A DNA stretch of 64,000 bases from Phaseolus vulgaris (Eukaryota > Streptophyta > Magnoliopsida > Fabales > Fabaceae): NCBI RefSeq assembly GCF_000499845.2, contig NC_023751.2, positions 27,699,862-27,763,861 on the forward strand, given 5' to 3'. The translations under genes and the position numbers were made by a program. Below, in pieces: positions 38,711-49,848 of this stretch. The first letter of the stretch is position 1. Every line of letters starts with the position of its first letter. Under the pieces are notes generated by a model. That model was not told where the DNA came from. It made no database searches and saw only the letters and a list, made by a program, of their open reading frames with translations.

Positions 38711-39043
38711 TGTTGGAATCACATTGACTAAAGAATAAATGGGTGTAAACTTTATCTCATAAGTCGGTTTTATGAAGTTGAGTTGGACTTAAAGTTCACT
38801 TCTTAATATGGTATCAGAGTCATTTTGATCATATCCTAACGAGTGTTTGTTGGGCTTATCAGGTCACACGCTATCAGACCGTTATCGAACCATCTATAAT
38901 ATGTTATCTCACGCACAAGCTGTTACTTTTGGCGTAAGGGGTGTGTTGGAGATCACACATGACTAGAAAATAAATTGGTGCAAACCTTACCTCATAAGCC
39001 GGTTTTATGAGGTTGAGTTAGACTTAAAGTCCACTTCTTAATA
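38711..39043 (+). mobile_element. Complete TRIM (miniature LTR retrotransposon), 333 bp
   Basis: Left LTR 38711-38808 (98 bp) and right LTR 38944-39043 (100 bp) both start TGTTGGA and share ATCTCATAAG-type and GGTTTTATGA sequence, GGTTGAGTTAGACTTAAAGT-like cores and a CACTTCTTAATA end. Directly after the left LTR is TGGTATCAGAGTC (38809-38821), a primer-binding site complementary to initiator tRNA-Met. A short purine-rich AAGGGGTG precedes the right LTR. The interior is only about 120 bp and has no coding capacity. The element is flanked by identical 5-bp target duplications, TAGAT, at 38706-38710 and 39044-39048. It must have been mobilised by proteins of another element. Confidence 0.93.
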
Positions 39044-39048
39044 TAGAT

Positions 39049-40132
39049 TGAAAAATTAAATAAAAAAAAGGAAGTGAAAAATAATATTCTTTTGGATTAG
39101 GAAATAGATTTAAGGGTGAAGTAAAGTAAGAGAAAGAGACTGAAAAAGGAAGTTGATTATATTAAGGAGAAGAGAGCATCTGATAGATTAAATATTTTTT
39201 AATTGATAGAATTATAAGATTGTTAATTTTGACTTTGTGTTAAAAATAAATTTAGAATCAATGTTGATAAATTCTATATACTTAGTACATAGTTTAACAA
39301 TTATTTCTCTTATGAATTGAGTACGGGTTGAAAAATAATTGTGAATTATGTGACTGCGTCAACTCATGTGAAAATGTAAAATATATATTTTTAATAGATG
39401 TAGAAAATAAGTTTTTTAAATGATATTGAAAATTAAATAAAATTAAAATAAATAACGTAGTAAAAGATTAAAAACAAACTTTAATTAAATAAAAATTAAA
39501 ATAATATACTTAAATTTTTGTAAGTGTCACATTTGACTACATAACTGAAATTATAAATATGCTAAAAAGAAAACAACATGCAAAACGATAGTTAAATTAT
39601 AATAATTGAAATAAATAAAATAACAATAAAGGCAACTAAAATAATATGAGTTTCTTTATTTTAAGGAGTTCAAAAATATCACACACTTCTTGGTTTTAAA
39701 GTTGAAAAAGATGGTGTTCGACATTGAGAAAGTAAAAATTATCCAAAAATAGTTTATATCTAAAATGTAGAAGAAGTCTAAATCGTTCATGACTTAGTTA
39801 GTTTTTATATAAGATTTGTTAAGAATTTCTCTATCGCTCGTCTAAACGAACTTGTTAAGAAGGATATGCTTTTCATATGGAAAGAAAAATGAGAAAAAAA
39901 ACTTTTGAAAACTAAAAAGATAAGTTAATTCATGTCCTCATTTTTGCTCTTCCAAACTTGTTTCAAAACTTTAAACTAGAGTGTGATGCATTTGGGCTTA
40001 GAATAGGTGATGTGTGGCCATCATATTGCTTACTTTAGTGTTCCTCATAACCTTACCTTACTCATCTAGCTTGTTTATGAAAACTCACTTAGCTTCTATG
40101 ATTGCTTTGTCCTTTAACAGACTGGTAAGATT
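39049..40132. other. AT-rich intergenic DNA
   Basis: No recognisable gene. The part from about 39690 to 40130 is less AT-rich and probably belongs to the copia remnant that follows, but no motif confirms it. Confidence 0.45.
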
Positions 40133-40400
40133 TTAGACTTCATTTTTCCCAATGCTTTCTTTAACAAGAAGCAGACCTTTCTTAGGTTTTTCAAGATCTG
40201 TATTATGAGTTTCAAGTTTTTGTTCCAAATTCTTGTTCTCTTTAGACAAATCATTATTTACCTTTGAACGTTTTGCATTTTCATTGGAAAGATTATTGGA
40301 TGTAGTTTTTAAAAGCTTTATTTCCTTGCATTCATTCTTAAAATTCTTTTTCATGGCTTTGAATACATCGATAATTTTGGATGTATTTGATAAAGCTTCA
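40133..40400 (-). pseudogene. Copia gag scrap (coiled-coil segment)
   Basis: The minus strand encodes a 73-codon hydrophilic coiled-coil stretch (NENAKRSKVNNDLSKENKNL, then EQKLETHNTDLEK). The same pattern occurs in the minus-strand copia remnant near 47900-48000 (LREENLDLKTKLENQNTNLE), which places it in the C-terminal gag region of that copia lineage. No neighbouring gag or pol domain remains, so it is an isolated fragment. Confidence 0.6.
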
Positions 40401-40781
40401 TGATAAGATAAATGAAGAGAATATATAAATTAGAAAAATCTACTCAGTAAAAGTAATTTTACCACTACACCGTTCAGTAAATAATATTAAAAAATTTAAA
40501 ACTAAACCTAATTTTCACTTTATCTATCTTCTCAGTTTTCACTTTCTGAAAGTCTTGCCTCCTAGTAACAGTTGTGTGCACCCCCAAAACTTTCCTCCAA
40601 ACACTCTCCTCCAAGCATCACCTCCAAGCATTCATCACACCTGTGCCCTCTTCATTCTAGGCAACACTCCTCTTCATTCATCACATATTTTCTTATTACA
40701 GGTTAGTAGTTTAGCATTTCTTTGAATTTGAATTTGGTGGAACTATTTTAAACCGGATCACTTAATCCAGTATTTTTCTTT

Positions 40782-41235
40782 TTATAATTAGGTTATGGAT
40801 TACGTAATATGATAGTTTGAGTGTTTAATTGCGTTCTAGATTACATAATCTAGTAGTTTTTTTTTTTCTTAAATAGGTTTTGGATTACGTAATCCGATAG
40901 TGTTATTTTGTTAAATAGGTTACGAATTATGTAATCTGGTAATTTGGGTGTTTAATTAGGCTCTGGATTACGTAATCCAGTAGTTTTATTTTTTTAAATA
41001 AGTTCCAAATTATGTAATTAGGTAGTGTTATTTTGTTAAATAGGTTATAGATTATGTAATCCCAGTAGTTTGGTTGTTTAATTAGGTTTTAGATTACGTA
41101 ATCTGGTAATTTTGTTTTCTTTAATAGGTTCCAGATTATGTAATCCGGAAGTGATTTTTTTCGTAATTGGATTCTAGATTAGGTAATTCAGAAGTTAATT
41201 TTTTACATTTATATACTAGATTATGTAATCCAAAA
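40782..41235 (+). repeat. 42-bp tandem repeat array with palindromic core GGATTACGTAATCC
   Basis: About eleven diverged units of 40-44 bp, each of the form AATAGGTTNTGGATTACGTA followed by ATCCNGTAGT and a T-rich spacer. The 14-bp core is a perfect palindrome in the best units (about 40886, 40969). The array lies directly upstream of a plant-mobile-domain pseudogene; related words occur beyond the other side of the composite (43985-44480). Confidence 0.88.
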
Positions 41236-41337
41236 GAATCTTTTTTTATATCATGTGTCATGGGTTCAACTTGATGATTATGTCATCCCTTATCTTATTT
41301 GTAAATAATTGAAATTCACACGGTGTTGTGGACAAAT

Positions 41338-42115
41338 ATGGCTAAAACAAGAGGTATTGGATCTTAGGATCATGTCGCACAAGGCCAACAACATCAGTCC
41401 GTAGAAGAGGCCAAGGTGATGTCGAAGGAAGGTTTGATGTTGATGCTCATATAGGTAAATTACCTACAACAAGGATTCTGTGATGATGAGCAGGTGGACC
41501 AGGGAGAAAGGTTTCATGGAAGACCTTCTAATATGTCGTTGCTAGTAAATTTTGTTGATCATGTTGTTGTTAAGCTGTGGGAGGGTGAGGTAAGAATGGA
41601 AAAACCTTCAATTAAATTGTCTTTGTTAATTTTTGTTTAAATTGTTTTAATTATATTGAATATATACAAATTTGTATTAGGATCGGGGAGAACTTAAATT
41701 GGTATCCCATAATAGAATATTACATAAATTTGGGATGCCTCATGCTGATATTGAGTTTCTTGTACAAAATTATGGATTGTTTAGTTTGTGCAATATAAGT
41801 TATGAGGTGGGAGACAAGGGGTTGACTTTAGCTTTTATCGAGAGGTGGCATGGGGAGACGAACTCCTTCCACCTTCCCATTGGTGAGATGACCATTACAC
41901 TTGATGATGTGTCATCTCTTTTACACCTCCCCATTTTGGGTCAATTCCCTACATATGTGCTCTTAAGGTACAACGTAGTTGCGACAATTTTAGTTGAGTT
42001 ACTAGGGGTGGAGGAGGGTCGTGGGAAGATTGAGATGAGGCAGTGTCGATGCGCCCACGTATGATTGAGTTGGCTCCAAGATATATATGAGGATTGTTGC
42101 GTACATATTTTTGTC
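41338..42115 (+). pseudogene. Plant mobile domain (PMD, MAIN/MAIL-type) pseudogene
   Basis: The ATG at 41338 opens MAKTRGIGS and stops at once (TAG 41365-41367). Frame-shifted sequence then gives RPTTSVRRRGQGDVEGRFD, and later RPSNMSLLVNFVDHV up to a donor at 41590. After a 91-bp intron (41590-41680), exon 2 reads DRGELKLVSHNRILHKFGMP, NYGLFSLC, GDKGLTLAFIERWHGETNSF and HLPIGEMTITLDDVSSLLHL, the classic PMD core of transposon-linked MAIN-like proteins. A TGA at 42062-42064 replaces the Arg codon before LSWLQDIYEDCC, after which homology ends at about 42115. The C-terminal half is missing. It is the plus-strand partner of the converging Mutator transposase pseudogene. Confidence 0.9.
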
Positions 42116-42179
42116 ATGTCCGGTGGGCAATTTCACGCAACTTATTTTGATTATCACTTTGCCACAAATATCAACATGT

Positions 42180-43905
42180 TTGAACCGAGATAAAATGACA
42201 TCCCATTCTTGTTGAATTGACAACTCAGATGATGAATCTCATTCAGATAAATCTAAAAAACTTAGTCTAGTCCACATAACATGAACTTCGTTAAGTGGAA
42301 TGACACCCATAACATATCTGGCTAATTCACAAGCACATGGTAATTCGTGAGTCCATTTAAGTACACATCCACAACGTTCACTATCAAAACCAACAACATT
42401 GACCCGATTAAACTCTTCAACAATGTGAATCAAAGCATGTTTAGATACAAATCCAACCAACATTATATACAATTTCACATTGAATGTGTGTCCTATGACA
42501 TGTAGACTCATATGAAAGAATGCCTTGATTTCGTTATGTTGAAGTATAATAACGTTTTTTATAGCTTCCCAACATGAGCACATGTCTCCCATGTTATTTT
42601 GTAATATTCGTTTCAAAGACCAATCAGATGATCCAATCCTGTATAAGTATAAAACATAAAACAATTAAACGTTATACACGTTCTAAACAAAGTAAAGTCA
42701 TATTTTGATATAAACTGCATCCCAACATTTCCAGACATACTTGTTTGATGTTGTATTTCCCAAATGCATTAACGAATTTGTCCAACACTTCATAAACTTT
42801 TCTTTGTGTAGAATAATCCATATCTTCTTCAAATATTTAACAAGTAAGGGCCACAGTGAACAAATAGTTCCAAAATTTTTAACAAACCCATCAAATTTAG
42901 CGATCTCTGTACAGTCAATGACAGTCCTCCATGAATCCGTAACAAAACTACCAACATTTTACATTTTGCTTTGACATTCTTATTGATGTGAAACTGACAA
43001 AGAAGATTTGTTGCTTTAGGAAACACAATATTGATGGCATTCGTCAAAGCAAGATCTCTATCATAAACAATGATTTCAGGCCCCACATGCGATGTCAAAA
43101 GTGACCCTCTTAGTTTTTGTAGGGGCCATATGAAGTTCTTTTCTTTCTCATTAGATAAGAACACAAAACCAGTAGATAAGGAGAAACATGTACAAGTCAA
43201 ACCAATAATCTCAAGCAAAGGTAGTTGATATTTGTTCGTTTTAAAAGTCGTATCCATAAAAAGTATAATGTTAAATGCATTCAAAAGTTCTACAAAATCA
43301 AGATGAGTCCAAAAAATATCACTAACAACATTGGAAGACTTATGACACGTACTCTAGTGAAGATAGTTGTCACAGTCTAACAACATCATTAACTGTTGTA
43401 ATTCAGTTCTTGGTTGTCTAACTGATCTCTTTTATGAGTAGCTTGCATTGTATACTTATTTTATTGTTGTCATATTATCCTTGGTATTCTCCTTCAAAGT
43501 ACATAGTATGTTACCCGACTTAACCATGTTTTAAGTCATATCAACAAGTATGAAATGTCCATTCACTTTTAATTTGTCTGCATATGGATGACCAACTAAT
43601 GTATCATACAAATTTACAAACTCATTCAAGTCTTCTCATGAAGGAAACACCTACACAAAGTTATTCTAACAATATTACAAAATCACTTCTTCAAATTATA
43701 ATGAAGTAAACATGAATGAAATGAAATGTTATTCACCTCATCTGTTGTAAAATGGGTACCATAGTTCCCTTCAACCAATTCATGTTGATGCATAAAATTC
43801 ATTAAGTCTTCCATACTACAGATTATTTCTACTTCATCAGATCATTTTGTAATTAATCCAACCTCCATGTCCATACTTCCACCTTCATTAATAAAACATA
43901 AATTT
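42180..43905 (-). pseudogene. Mutator-like (MULE) transposase pseudogene
   Basis: Reading the minus strand gives, in order, MNFMHQHELVEGNYGTHFTT (about 43800), a FPS-EDLNEFV segment, a FAR1-like N-terminal region with several stops (about 43300-43480), the MULE catalytic region (IFWTHLDFVELL, MDTTFKTNKYQLPLLEIIGL, VGPEIIVYDRDLALTNAINI, LLCQFHINKNVKAKCKMLV; 42960-43330), and the C-terminal part (SLKRILQNNMGDMCSCWEAI, LQHNEIKAFFHMSLHVIGHT) ending in a SWIM-type zinc finger (CGCVLKWTHELPCACELA; 42325-42375). At least five stops and frame changes, including one between the two large open parts near 42670-42950, make it non-functional. Relatives are often mislabelled PKS-NRPS synthetase in legume databases. 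A putative intron lies near 43660-43735. Confidence 0.9.
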
Positions 43906-43984
43906 CCATTTTATTCTAATTCACACAATTAAGCAAATTAAAAACATTCAATTTCCCTTCCAAATTTTGTAGTCCATAACTTAT

Positions 43985-44480
43985 TTGATAACTACAAAAA
44001 TACCTTATGGATTGGATAATCCGTAAGCCATTTGTCAAGTAAAAAATAGTTTCCAGATTGAGTAATCCGTGAGGCATATTTTAAGATAAAAAATAAATTC
44101 TAGATTGGGTAATCCATAAGTTATAGAATGACTTTTAGATTAGGTAATTCATAAGTCATTTTATAACATAAATTACTACTATCGGATTACGCAATCCGAA
44201 AACATGAGATTTGGTTTATTTCCAAAATCCAGTATATGTACGAATTTACTAATCCAGAAGCTTTAAATTTTGTGCTTGTCTTTCAGATTATATAACACGA
44301 AGCTTAGTTCCAGATTCAGATTAACTTTTTGGATTATCTAATATGGAGCATAATGTTGTATTACGGTTTGAATCCAGAATGTTATTCCGGATCCAAAACT
44401 AAATTTCGTGTTACATATTCCAGAATATCATTCTTTCACATTGAAACTTACGGATTATATAATTCATTGATCCGATAGAT
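43985..44480. repeat. Diverged GGATTAcGTAATCC-type repeats on the right side of the composite
   Basis: Repeated words such as GGATTGGATAATCC, AGATTGAGTAATCC, AGATTGGGTAATCC and CGGATTACGCAATCCG at spacings of about 50-70 bp. They resemble the core of the array at 40782-41235, so the PMD/MULE pair is flanked on both sides by the same palindromic motif. Confidence 0.7.
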
Positions 44481-46600
44481 TAACCAATTTAGGACATAAG
44501 CATTTGAGAGCACAGGATTGAAAAACTCACCTGAGAATGATGAACGAAGCTACCAACCACCGTCAACACCAACACCACAATAAAACTACCATCACGATCA
44601 CCACAACAACCACCGCCACCACCACCACCACCTTCAACCCACACACTTCTTCACTCAGCAACAAACTGTAAAATATTGTCTTCTATTTTTATCTTTTTAC
44701 TAAGGGTAATTTAGGAATTTTAAAATTTATGGGGTGGATGAAAAAGTGATGGAGGTCCATGAAGAAACGGTCACCCTTTAGTCGCATCAAATTTCCCCCT
44801 TTACAAGTATAATATAGACTTAGGTCATCAAGGAACACTTACTAATTAAGTTCATTTTGTAATATTCTTTCTTCAACAAATTAAATTTTTTGGGTTTTAG
44901 ATTGAAAGACCGACAACATAAATTGAAAATTCGATTGAAGGAATGCAGAATTGGAAATATAAATAAATGAAATGAATGTAGAAATAGAAACTGTGAAATG
45001 AATGAACACTAAAATAGAATAGCTAAAAAAACATAACATTCTAAATGCATATATGAAATGTAATGTAATGTAATGCTGAACAATGAAATTTTGAAATGAT
45101 AGGAATGAATTGAAGTGTAAAATCAGTAACCGAAATTAACAAATCAATACTAAAATAGAATCTAAATTGCAAGTATAGAAGTCGTAAACGAACCACATTG
45201 GGATATGAAACACTTTAACCAAATGAGAAATGTTAAACCATATAAGTTGAAAACATTCAAGAATTAAATATGAGAACAAAAATCAAGATAACAGGAATCG
45301 AAAGTGAAGTATAGAAGAAACTGCAATGAATTGAACTAAAGAAACTATATAACCTGAAACGATCCAAACTATAAAACCTAATTACCTAACTAAACTGCAA
45401 TTAGAAATTGAAATTGGAATTGACCAAGATAGAATTGCAATCAGAAATGGACTTCAGAAACAAAAATTGACATCAGGAAATTGAAATAGGAAACAGAAAT
45501 TAAATGCAGCAATTGAAAACAGTTATTGAAGGTAAAACAGAAACTGGAACCAACAATATAAACTGTAACAACTATAAAACCTAATAAAACTGAAAACAGA
45601 ATTAAAATTGCTATTCAATCAGAATTACTATGGATTGAATGAAAAATAGCACAATTGAAAAACCAGAAACAGTGGTCAACTAAACTGTAAAAACTGAACT
45701 ACCAATAAATATATACTTTTCTCTTTTATCAACCTTTTTTTCTTGGTTTCTTATGGCATTTCTAGAATGAAAAGAATGGCACATAGAATTCCATGATAAG
45801 AAAACAAAACGAATGTTGAGTTTAGCTGTGCCATGTTCTTTCTTGTTCCTTCTCCTCTTCTCTCCCTCCTCTACTATTCTTGTTGTTGTTTCTGTCTCTT
45901 ATTTCACTGTAACTCTTTTTGTTGTGCACTCTGTCTTTTCTTTATCTGTGGTCTCTCTTTTTCGTTGTGTCTACCCTTTCCTTTATTGTTGTGTGTGTGA
46001 GTTGAGAGAAGGGTGTGGGGGTAATCCGTGAGTGTGGAAAGTGAAGTAAGTGGAGAGATTGAGAAAAAAAGGAAGTGTCTTTCCGTGAGAGTGGAGAGTG
46101 AGTGATATGTGATGGGTGTGTTTCAGATTTGATCTGCCAAATCTCTTTTCATTTGTTTTTTTTTTTCAGATTTCAATCTCCCACATTTTTATATTGTTTT
46201 TTTTCCACTTAGGTTAATTAGGCTAAACAAAAATAGTCTGGGCCCAAACATTACTTTTGTTATTTACCTATTTTCTTTAAACGAAAATGAAAATAAACTT
46301 CTAAACATTTTTTTATTTTTTATTAAAAAGAAACAAATATGTTATTTTTAAGGTTTAAAAATATTTTTGAAAACGATTTTATTATCTAAAGCATTTTATA
46401 TTTTTAAATTTCTATTTTTTTCATTTTTTAATTTAATTTAATTTGTTTTTTTTATTTTTATGTAAAAATGTCCTTTTTTTAATTTTAATTTTTGTTTATT
46501 TTAATTTTAATTTTTATTTACTATTATTATTATTATTTTAGGTAAAACTTTTTTTATTTCTCATTTCTCTCAAGTTAATAATTTTGTATTAATTAAAGGT
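44481..46600. other. Probable 5' leader of the MULE gene, then unclassified repeat-like DNA
   Basis: About 44521-44660 contains a CAC/CCA trinucleotide tract (44600-44635) upstream of the MULE pseudogene. From 44900 to 45720 the sequence is a monotonous A-rich series of GAAATTGAAA/AACTGAAAC-like words with no coding potential; 45800-46100 is T/C-rich. The frame at 45813-46031 is Leu/Val/Ser-rich with no known motif. Confidence 0.45.
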
Positions 46601-47179
46601 ACAATTTGCAATAATTTTCACACAACCCAAAGATAGATGCTCAACTAAGACAATAAGACTCTTTGACCTTTCTCTTGTATATTCTTGGTACATTGGTTTA
46701 TATGCATTCGTGTTTAATCCTTGATCTCTTTATATAGTTCTTTTAGAGAAGATTATTGAAGACTTGATCAAAAAGGTCTTGATCTTCTAGAAGACTGTTT
46801 TAAGGTAGACTCTAAAAAACTGGAAGGTCTTGATATGTCCTTTTAAGAGCTTTTCTCCGTATAAACATGTAAACACAAATAATTTTGCAAGCATTGTGTA
46901 CATAGAACGAATCATAATTTTTGTTTAAATGGTTTTTTAAAACATTTTTATGTGATCGTTTTCACATTTAGTTAATTCCTTAGATGGATGATATAGTCGT
47001 TTGAAGATTAGTTTTTTGCTTGATTGATTCTAGAAAATATATGTTTAATTTTGACTTATTTAATTAATCAACAATGAATAAATAAATCAGATCAAGTATT
47101 ATTGCAGGATAATAAAAACTACAATGAAGAGTGATAGACCTTATATCACTTAAAAACTTGGTAGACAATCTAGTATACT
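46601..47179. other. AT-rich DNA, probably retrotransposon-derived
   Basis: No domain is seen. Near 46740-46860 repeated GGTCTTGAT(C/A) words occur. Its position behind the copia gag remnant suggests that it belongs to the same or a neighbouring element. Confidence 0.35.
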
Positions 47180-48582
47180 AAGATCTTGTAGTTGCACCTG
47201 CATTAAACAAACATTAGTATGAACGTAAACATGTGAAAGAATATAAGATACTTACATGATTTGTTATCATCAAAACTTAAAAACTTTCATAGTCTATTGT
47301 TAGGTTGTCTAGTCGAGTGTAAATCGTATATTGTTATCATTGTTCACATGAGGATTTTTCATCAGTAAACAATGAATGTTTCATCTTTGTCATACCAACA
47401 CCAACATTCTTTCCAATTTGTGTTACTGCATATTTTGTTTAATCTCTCCTTTTGCTTCTCTATCCTAGGAACATATACTTTCTTGTCGTGGTGAATTGCA
47501 AGAATCCATTTTTCTTTTTCCAGAGCATGATTCGTCTTGCTAGTATTTTTGAAACCTGCAACAAGAAGAATTTTGTCTTTTGGTAACCATACTTGGTTGA
47601 GTTCTTTTATGTTAAAATTTCTCCATGGTTCCCTTTTTCAGACACTATTAGAGACTTCACTTATAAATACTCTAGAAGAAGATGCAATAAAATCATTTTC
47701 AGTGATGTGATTTTTGTTTTCATATTCGAATGTTGTTTTGAGAAAATCCCTAGAATTTTTAATCAAAAAATTCACATTAGTAACTTTTTTAGAACCAATG
47801 TCTTCCTAAAATAGATAATCTAGAGGTTGATCATGAAACAATTCATTTGGTTTTATACCTAATTTTTCTTTGGGTAAGACTAGTTATTTGTTAATCCTTT
47901 CTAGATTAGTATTTTGATTTTCAAGCTTCGTTTTCAGATCTAGATTCTCTTCCCTTAATCTTTGGTTAGTTCTAACGAGTTTTGCATCATTATCATAATA
48001 TCTCCAGTTTTCTTTTTACATAAGATTAATTTATTTACATGCATTTTTAAATATATTTGTAAAAGTTTTATATGTAGAAACTAAATGAGTATCACTTCCC
48101 AATAAGCTTTCCTAAGAAAGTGTATGTAAAGGAGATTTACCTTTTGATTGGAGTCATCACAGAATGAGTTTTTCAATAAATCTGCCATAGTATTACAATG
48201 TATCTCCTCATTAGATTCTTCTGATGCCAGGCTGTCTGTGGTGTTTTCCATGAAGAAAATGTGATCAATTTTGGAGTTAGGAAAGTTTGGATCTCCTCTT
48301 GATTCTCTATGAGATAAAACAATAGTCTCCCACATTTCTTTGCCACTAGTTATTGTAATAACTTTGACAAGATCTTTTTCAAATAGAGCACATTTAAGAA
48401 TATGCATTTAGCTAATATTTATTATTTTGTTGTTCAATCCAAGATTCACTTGACAATAACTTTTCAGAAGAATCAAGAAAAGAAGGAATGCCTTCTTTAA
48501 TAATGACCAACAAATTTTCATCCATGTAATTCTATTTGTTGAACACTGGTAGCCTAATGAGGGTTTTGGTTTCAAACTCCAT
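47180..48582 (-). pseudogene. Ty1/copia gag pseudogene (minus strand)
   Basis: After the primer site at 48638-48649, the minus strand starts ATG at 48582 with MEFETKTLIRLPVFN and an early stop, then NYMDENLLVIIKEGIPSFLD (about 48460-48525), and MHILKCALFEKDLVKV with SGKEMWETIVLSHRESRG (48250-48407), a copia Gag signature (family form AKEMWETI). A coiled-coil segment follows (LREENLDLKTKLENQNTNLE, about 47910-47970), then QVWLPKDKILLVAGF near 47570. Several stops interrupt it. No integrase, RT or RNase H was recognised further down. Confidence 0.8.
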
Positions 48583-48637
48583 TGAGTATACTAAGGATCT
48601 TGCCTCAAGTCTTGTTAAGAACTAACCCTTTAGGCTA

Positions 48638-48649
48638 ACTCTAATACCA
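48638..48649 (-). other. Copia primer-binding site
   Basis: The minus strand reads TGGTATTAGAGT, one base different from TGGTATCAGAGT, the initiator-tRNA-Met complementary site that follows copia 5' LTRs. It lies between the LTR and the gag start at 48582. Confidence 0.8.
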
Positions 48650-49350
48650 ATTGAAGGTTCAATTGACTCCAAAAGGGGGGTTGAATGGAGCCTAAACTCA
48701 ATTCGTGAAGCATTAACCAATTAAAAGCAACGTTTAAATAAGAGTAGAGTGAGAGAAGTAGTAACAAAGGTTACGTCCAATCCCCTCAAGCAACCCGCTC
48801 AAAAGTCTTTCATTAAGTATTTTTCGTCTCTCTAGGTACACAAGTATTATTATAACTCTTCAAGTAGTATTCTTAGACCTCTTCAAGCCACACAAGTATT
48901 CTCAACCTCTTCAGGTTCACCCATTATTCTCAATCTCTCCAGGTTCACCAAGTATTCTCAATCTCGGTAGGTTCACTAGTATTCTCAACCTCTATAGGTT
49001 CACTAAGTATTCTAACCTCTTTAGGTACAATGTCATAATCTCCCCCTGAGATCAAGACCTTTCAATACAATGAGAAACACTCTCATTCAGAGAGAACAAT
49101 GAAAGTTCACAGGGTATACTTCACAGTAGTGAAAGATTTACAATGGTTAAGCACACTACCCAAATTCTTACTGGTTGCTCTCTTCTAGCAGATAAGAAAT
49201 TTTATGCACAATTCTAAACACAACTACACAGATTTTTCTACACTTTCGTATTTCGTTTCTATGCAATTCGTTGTTGTGTTCTTCACCCTTAAGGTCTTTT
49301 ATATAGGCCTCTAAATATATATGTTAGCTTTAGGGTTTCTTCATTCTTCA
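48650..49350 (-). mobile_element. Ty1/copia 5' LTR with internal minisatellite
   Basis: The minus strand shows a TATA-like CTATATAAAAGA (about 49293-49304), a transcript-start-like region, then about seven copies of a 25-28-bp unit (AGTGAACCTGNAGAGGTTGA plus GAATACT; 48840-49030) and the LTR-end sequence TCCATTCAACCCCCCTTTTG (about 48672-48691). This is the layout of SIRE/Maximus-type legume copia LTRs. The upstream (U3) boundary was not found and may extend to about 49600. The 3' LTR was not identified. Confidence 0.65.
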
Positions 49351-49848
49351 TTCTTCATGTAATCTTTAGACGCTTAATAAGAAAATAATTACTTTGATTA
49401 TGCGTATAAGGCTTTTCAAAATCTTTCTTTATCTTTCTCTAATATGAATATTGAAGTTAACATTTGTACTCTATAATTGTATATATTATAGATTTAAAAC
49501 TATATCAGAATTCACTCTCTGTTTACTGTTGTATGAGTTTTGAGATTCTTAATAACTTCAGTTACCTTTGATAAAGAATTAGAAATCTTATGGACTGAAG
49601 AAATATTTTATATTGTCGTTGATTAAAACAAATTGAACAGAGGTGCTTAGTATTCATTGAAAGGTGTTAAAACAAAAGTAAAGTCACAAGACAAGTCTCA
49701 AGGATACAGAACAAAATTGAGCAACTTCTTCAACATGAATAATGAGTTTCTTTACACGAGAAGAATGAACTGTGTACATGTGTTTTCTATGTAAACTGTA
49801 TTGGAACTTACAGTATGCACAATTTTTTTTATCTAAAGTCACAAAAGA
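49351..49848. other. 3' flank of the NILR1-type receptor kinase gene
   Basis: This stretch should hold the 3'UTR of the minus-strand receptor kinase gene, nearest to 49848, and possibly the outer end of the copia LTR. No other gene is seen. Confidence 0.45.

Noticed and set aside
42239..43284. Reading the minus-strand frames as a PKS-NRPS synthetase, a label seen on relatives
   Set aside because: The motifs (DRDLALTNAI, NKNVKAKCKM, SWIM zinc finger CGC...CACEL) are those of MULE/FAR1-type transposases.
45813..46031. 72-codon Val/Leu/Ser/Phe-rich frame
   Set aside because: Located in T/C-rich DNA; composition explains it and no domain is visible.
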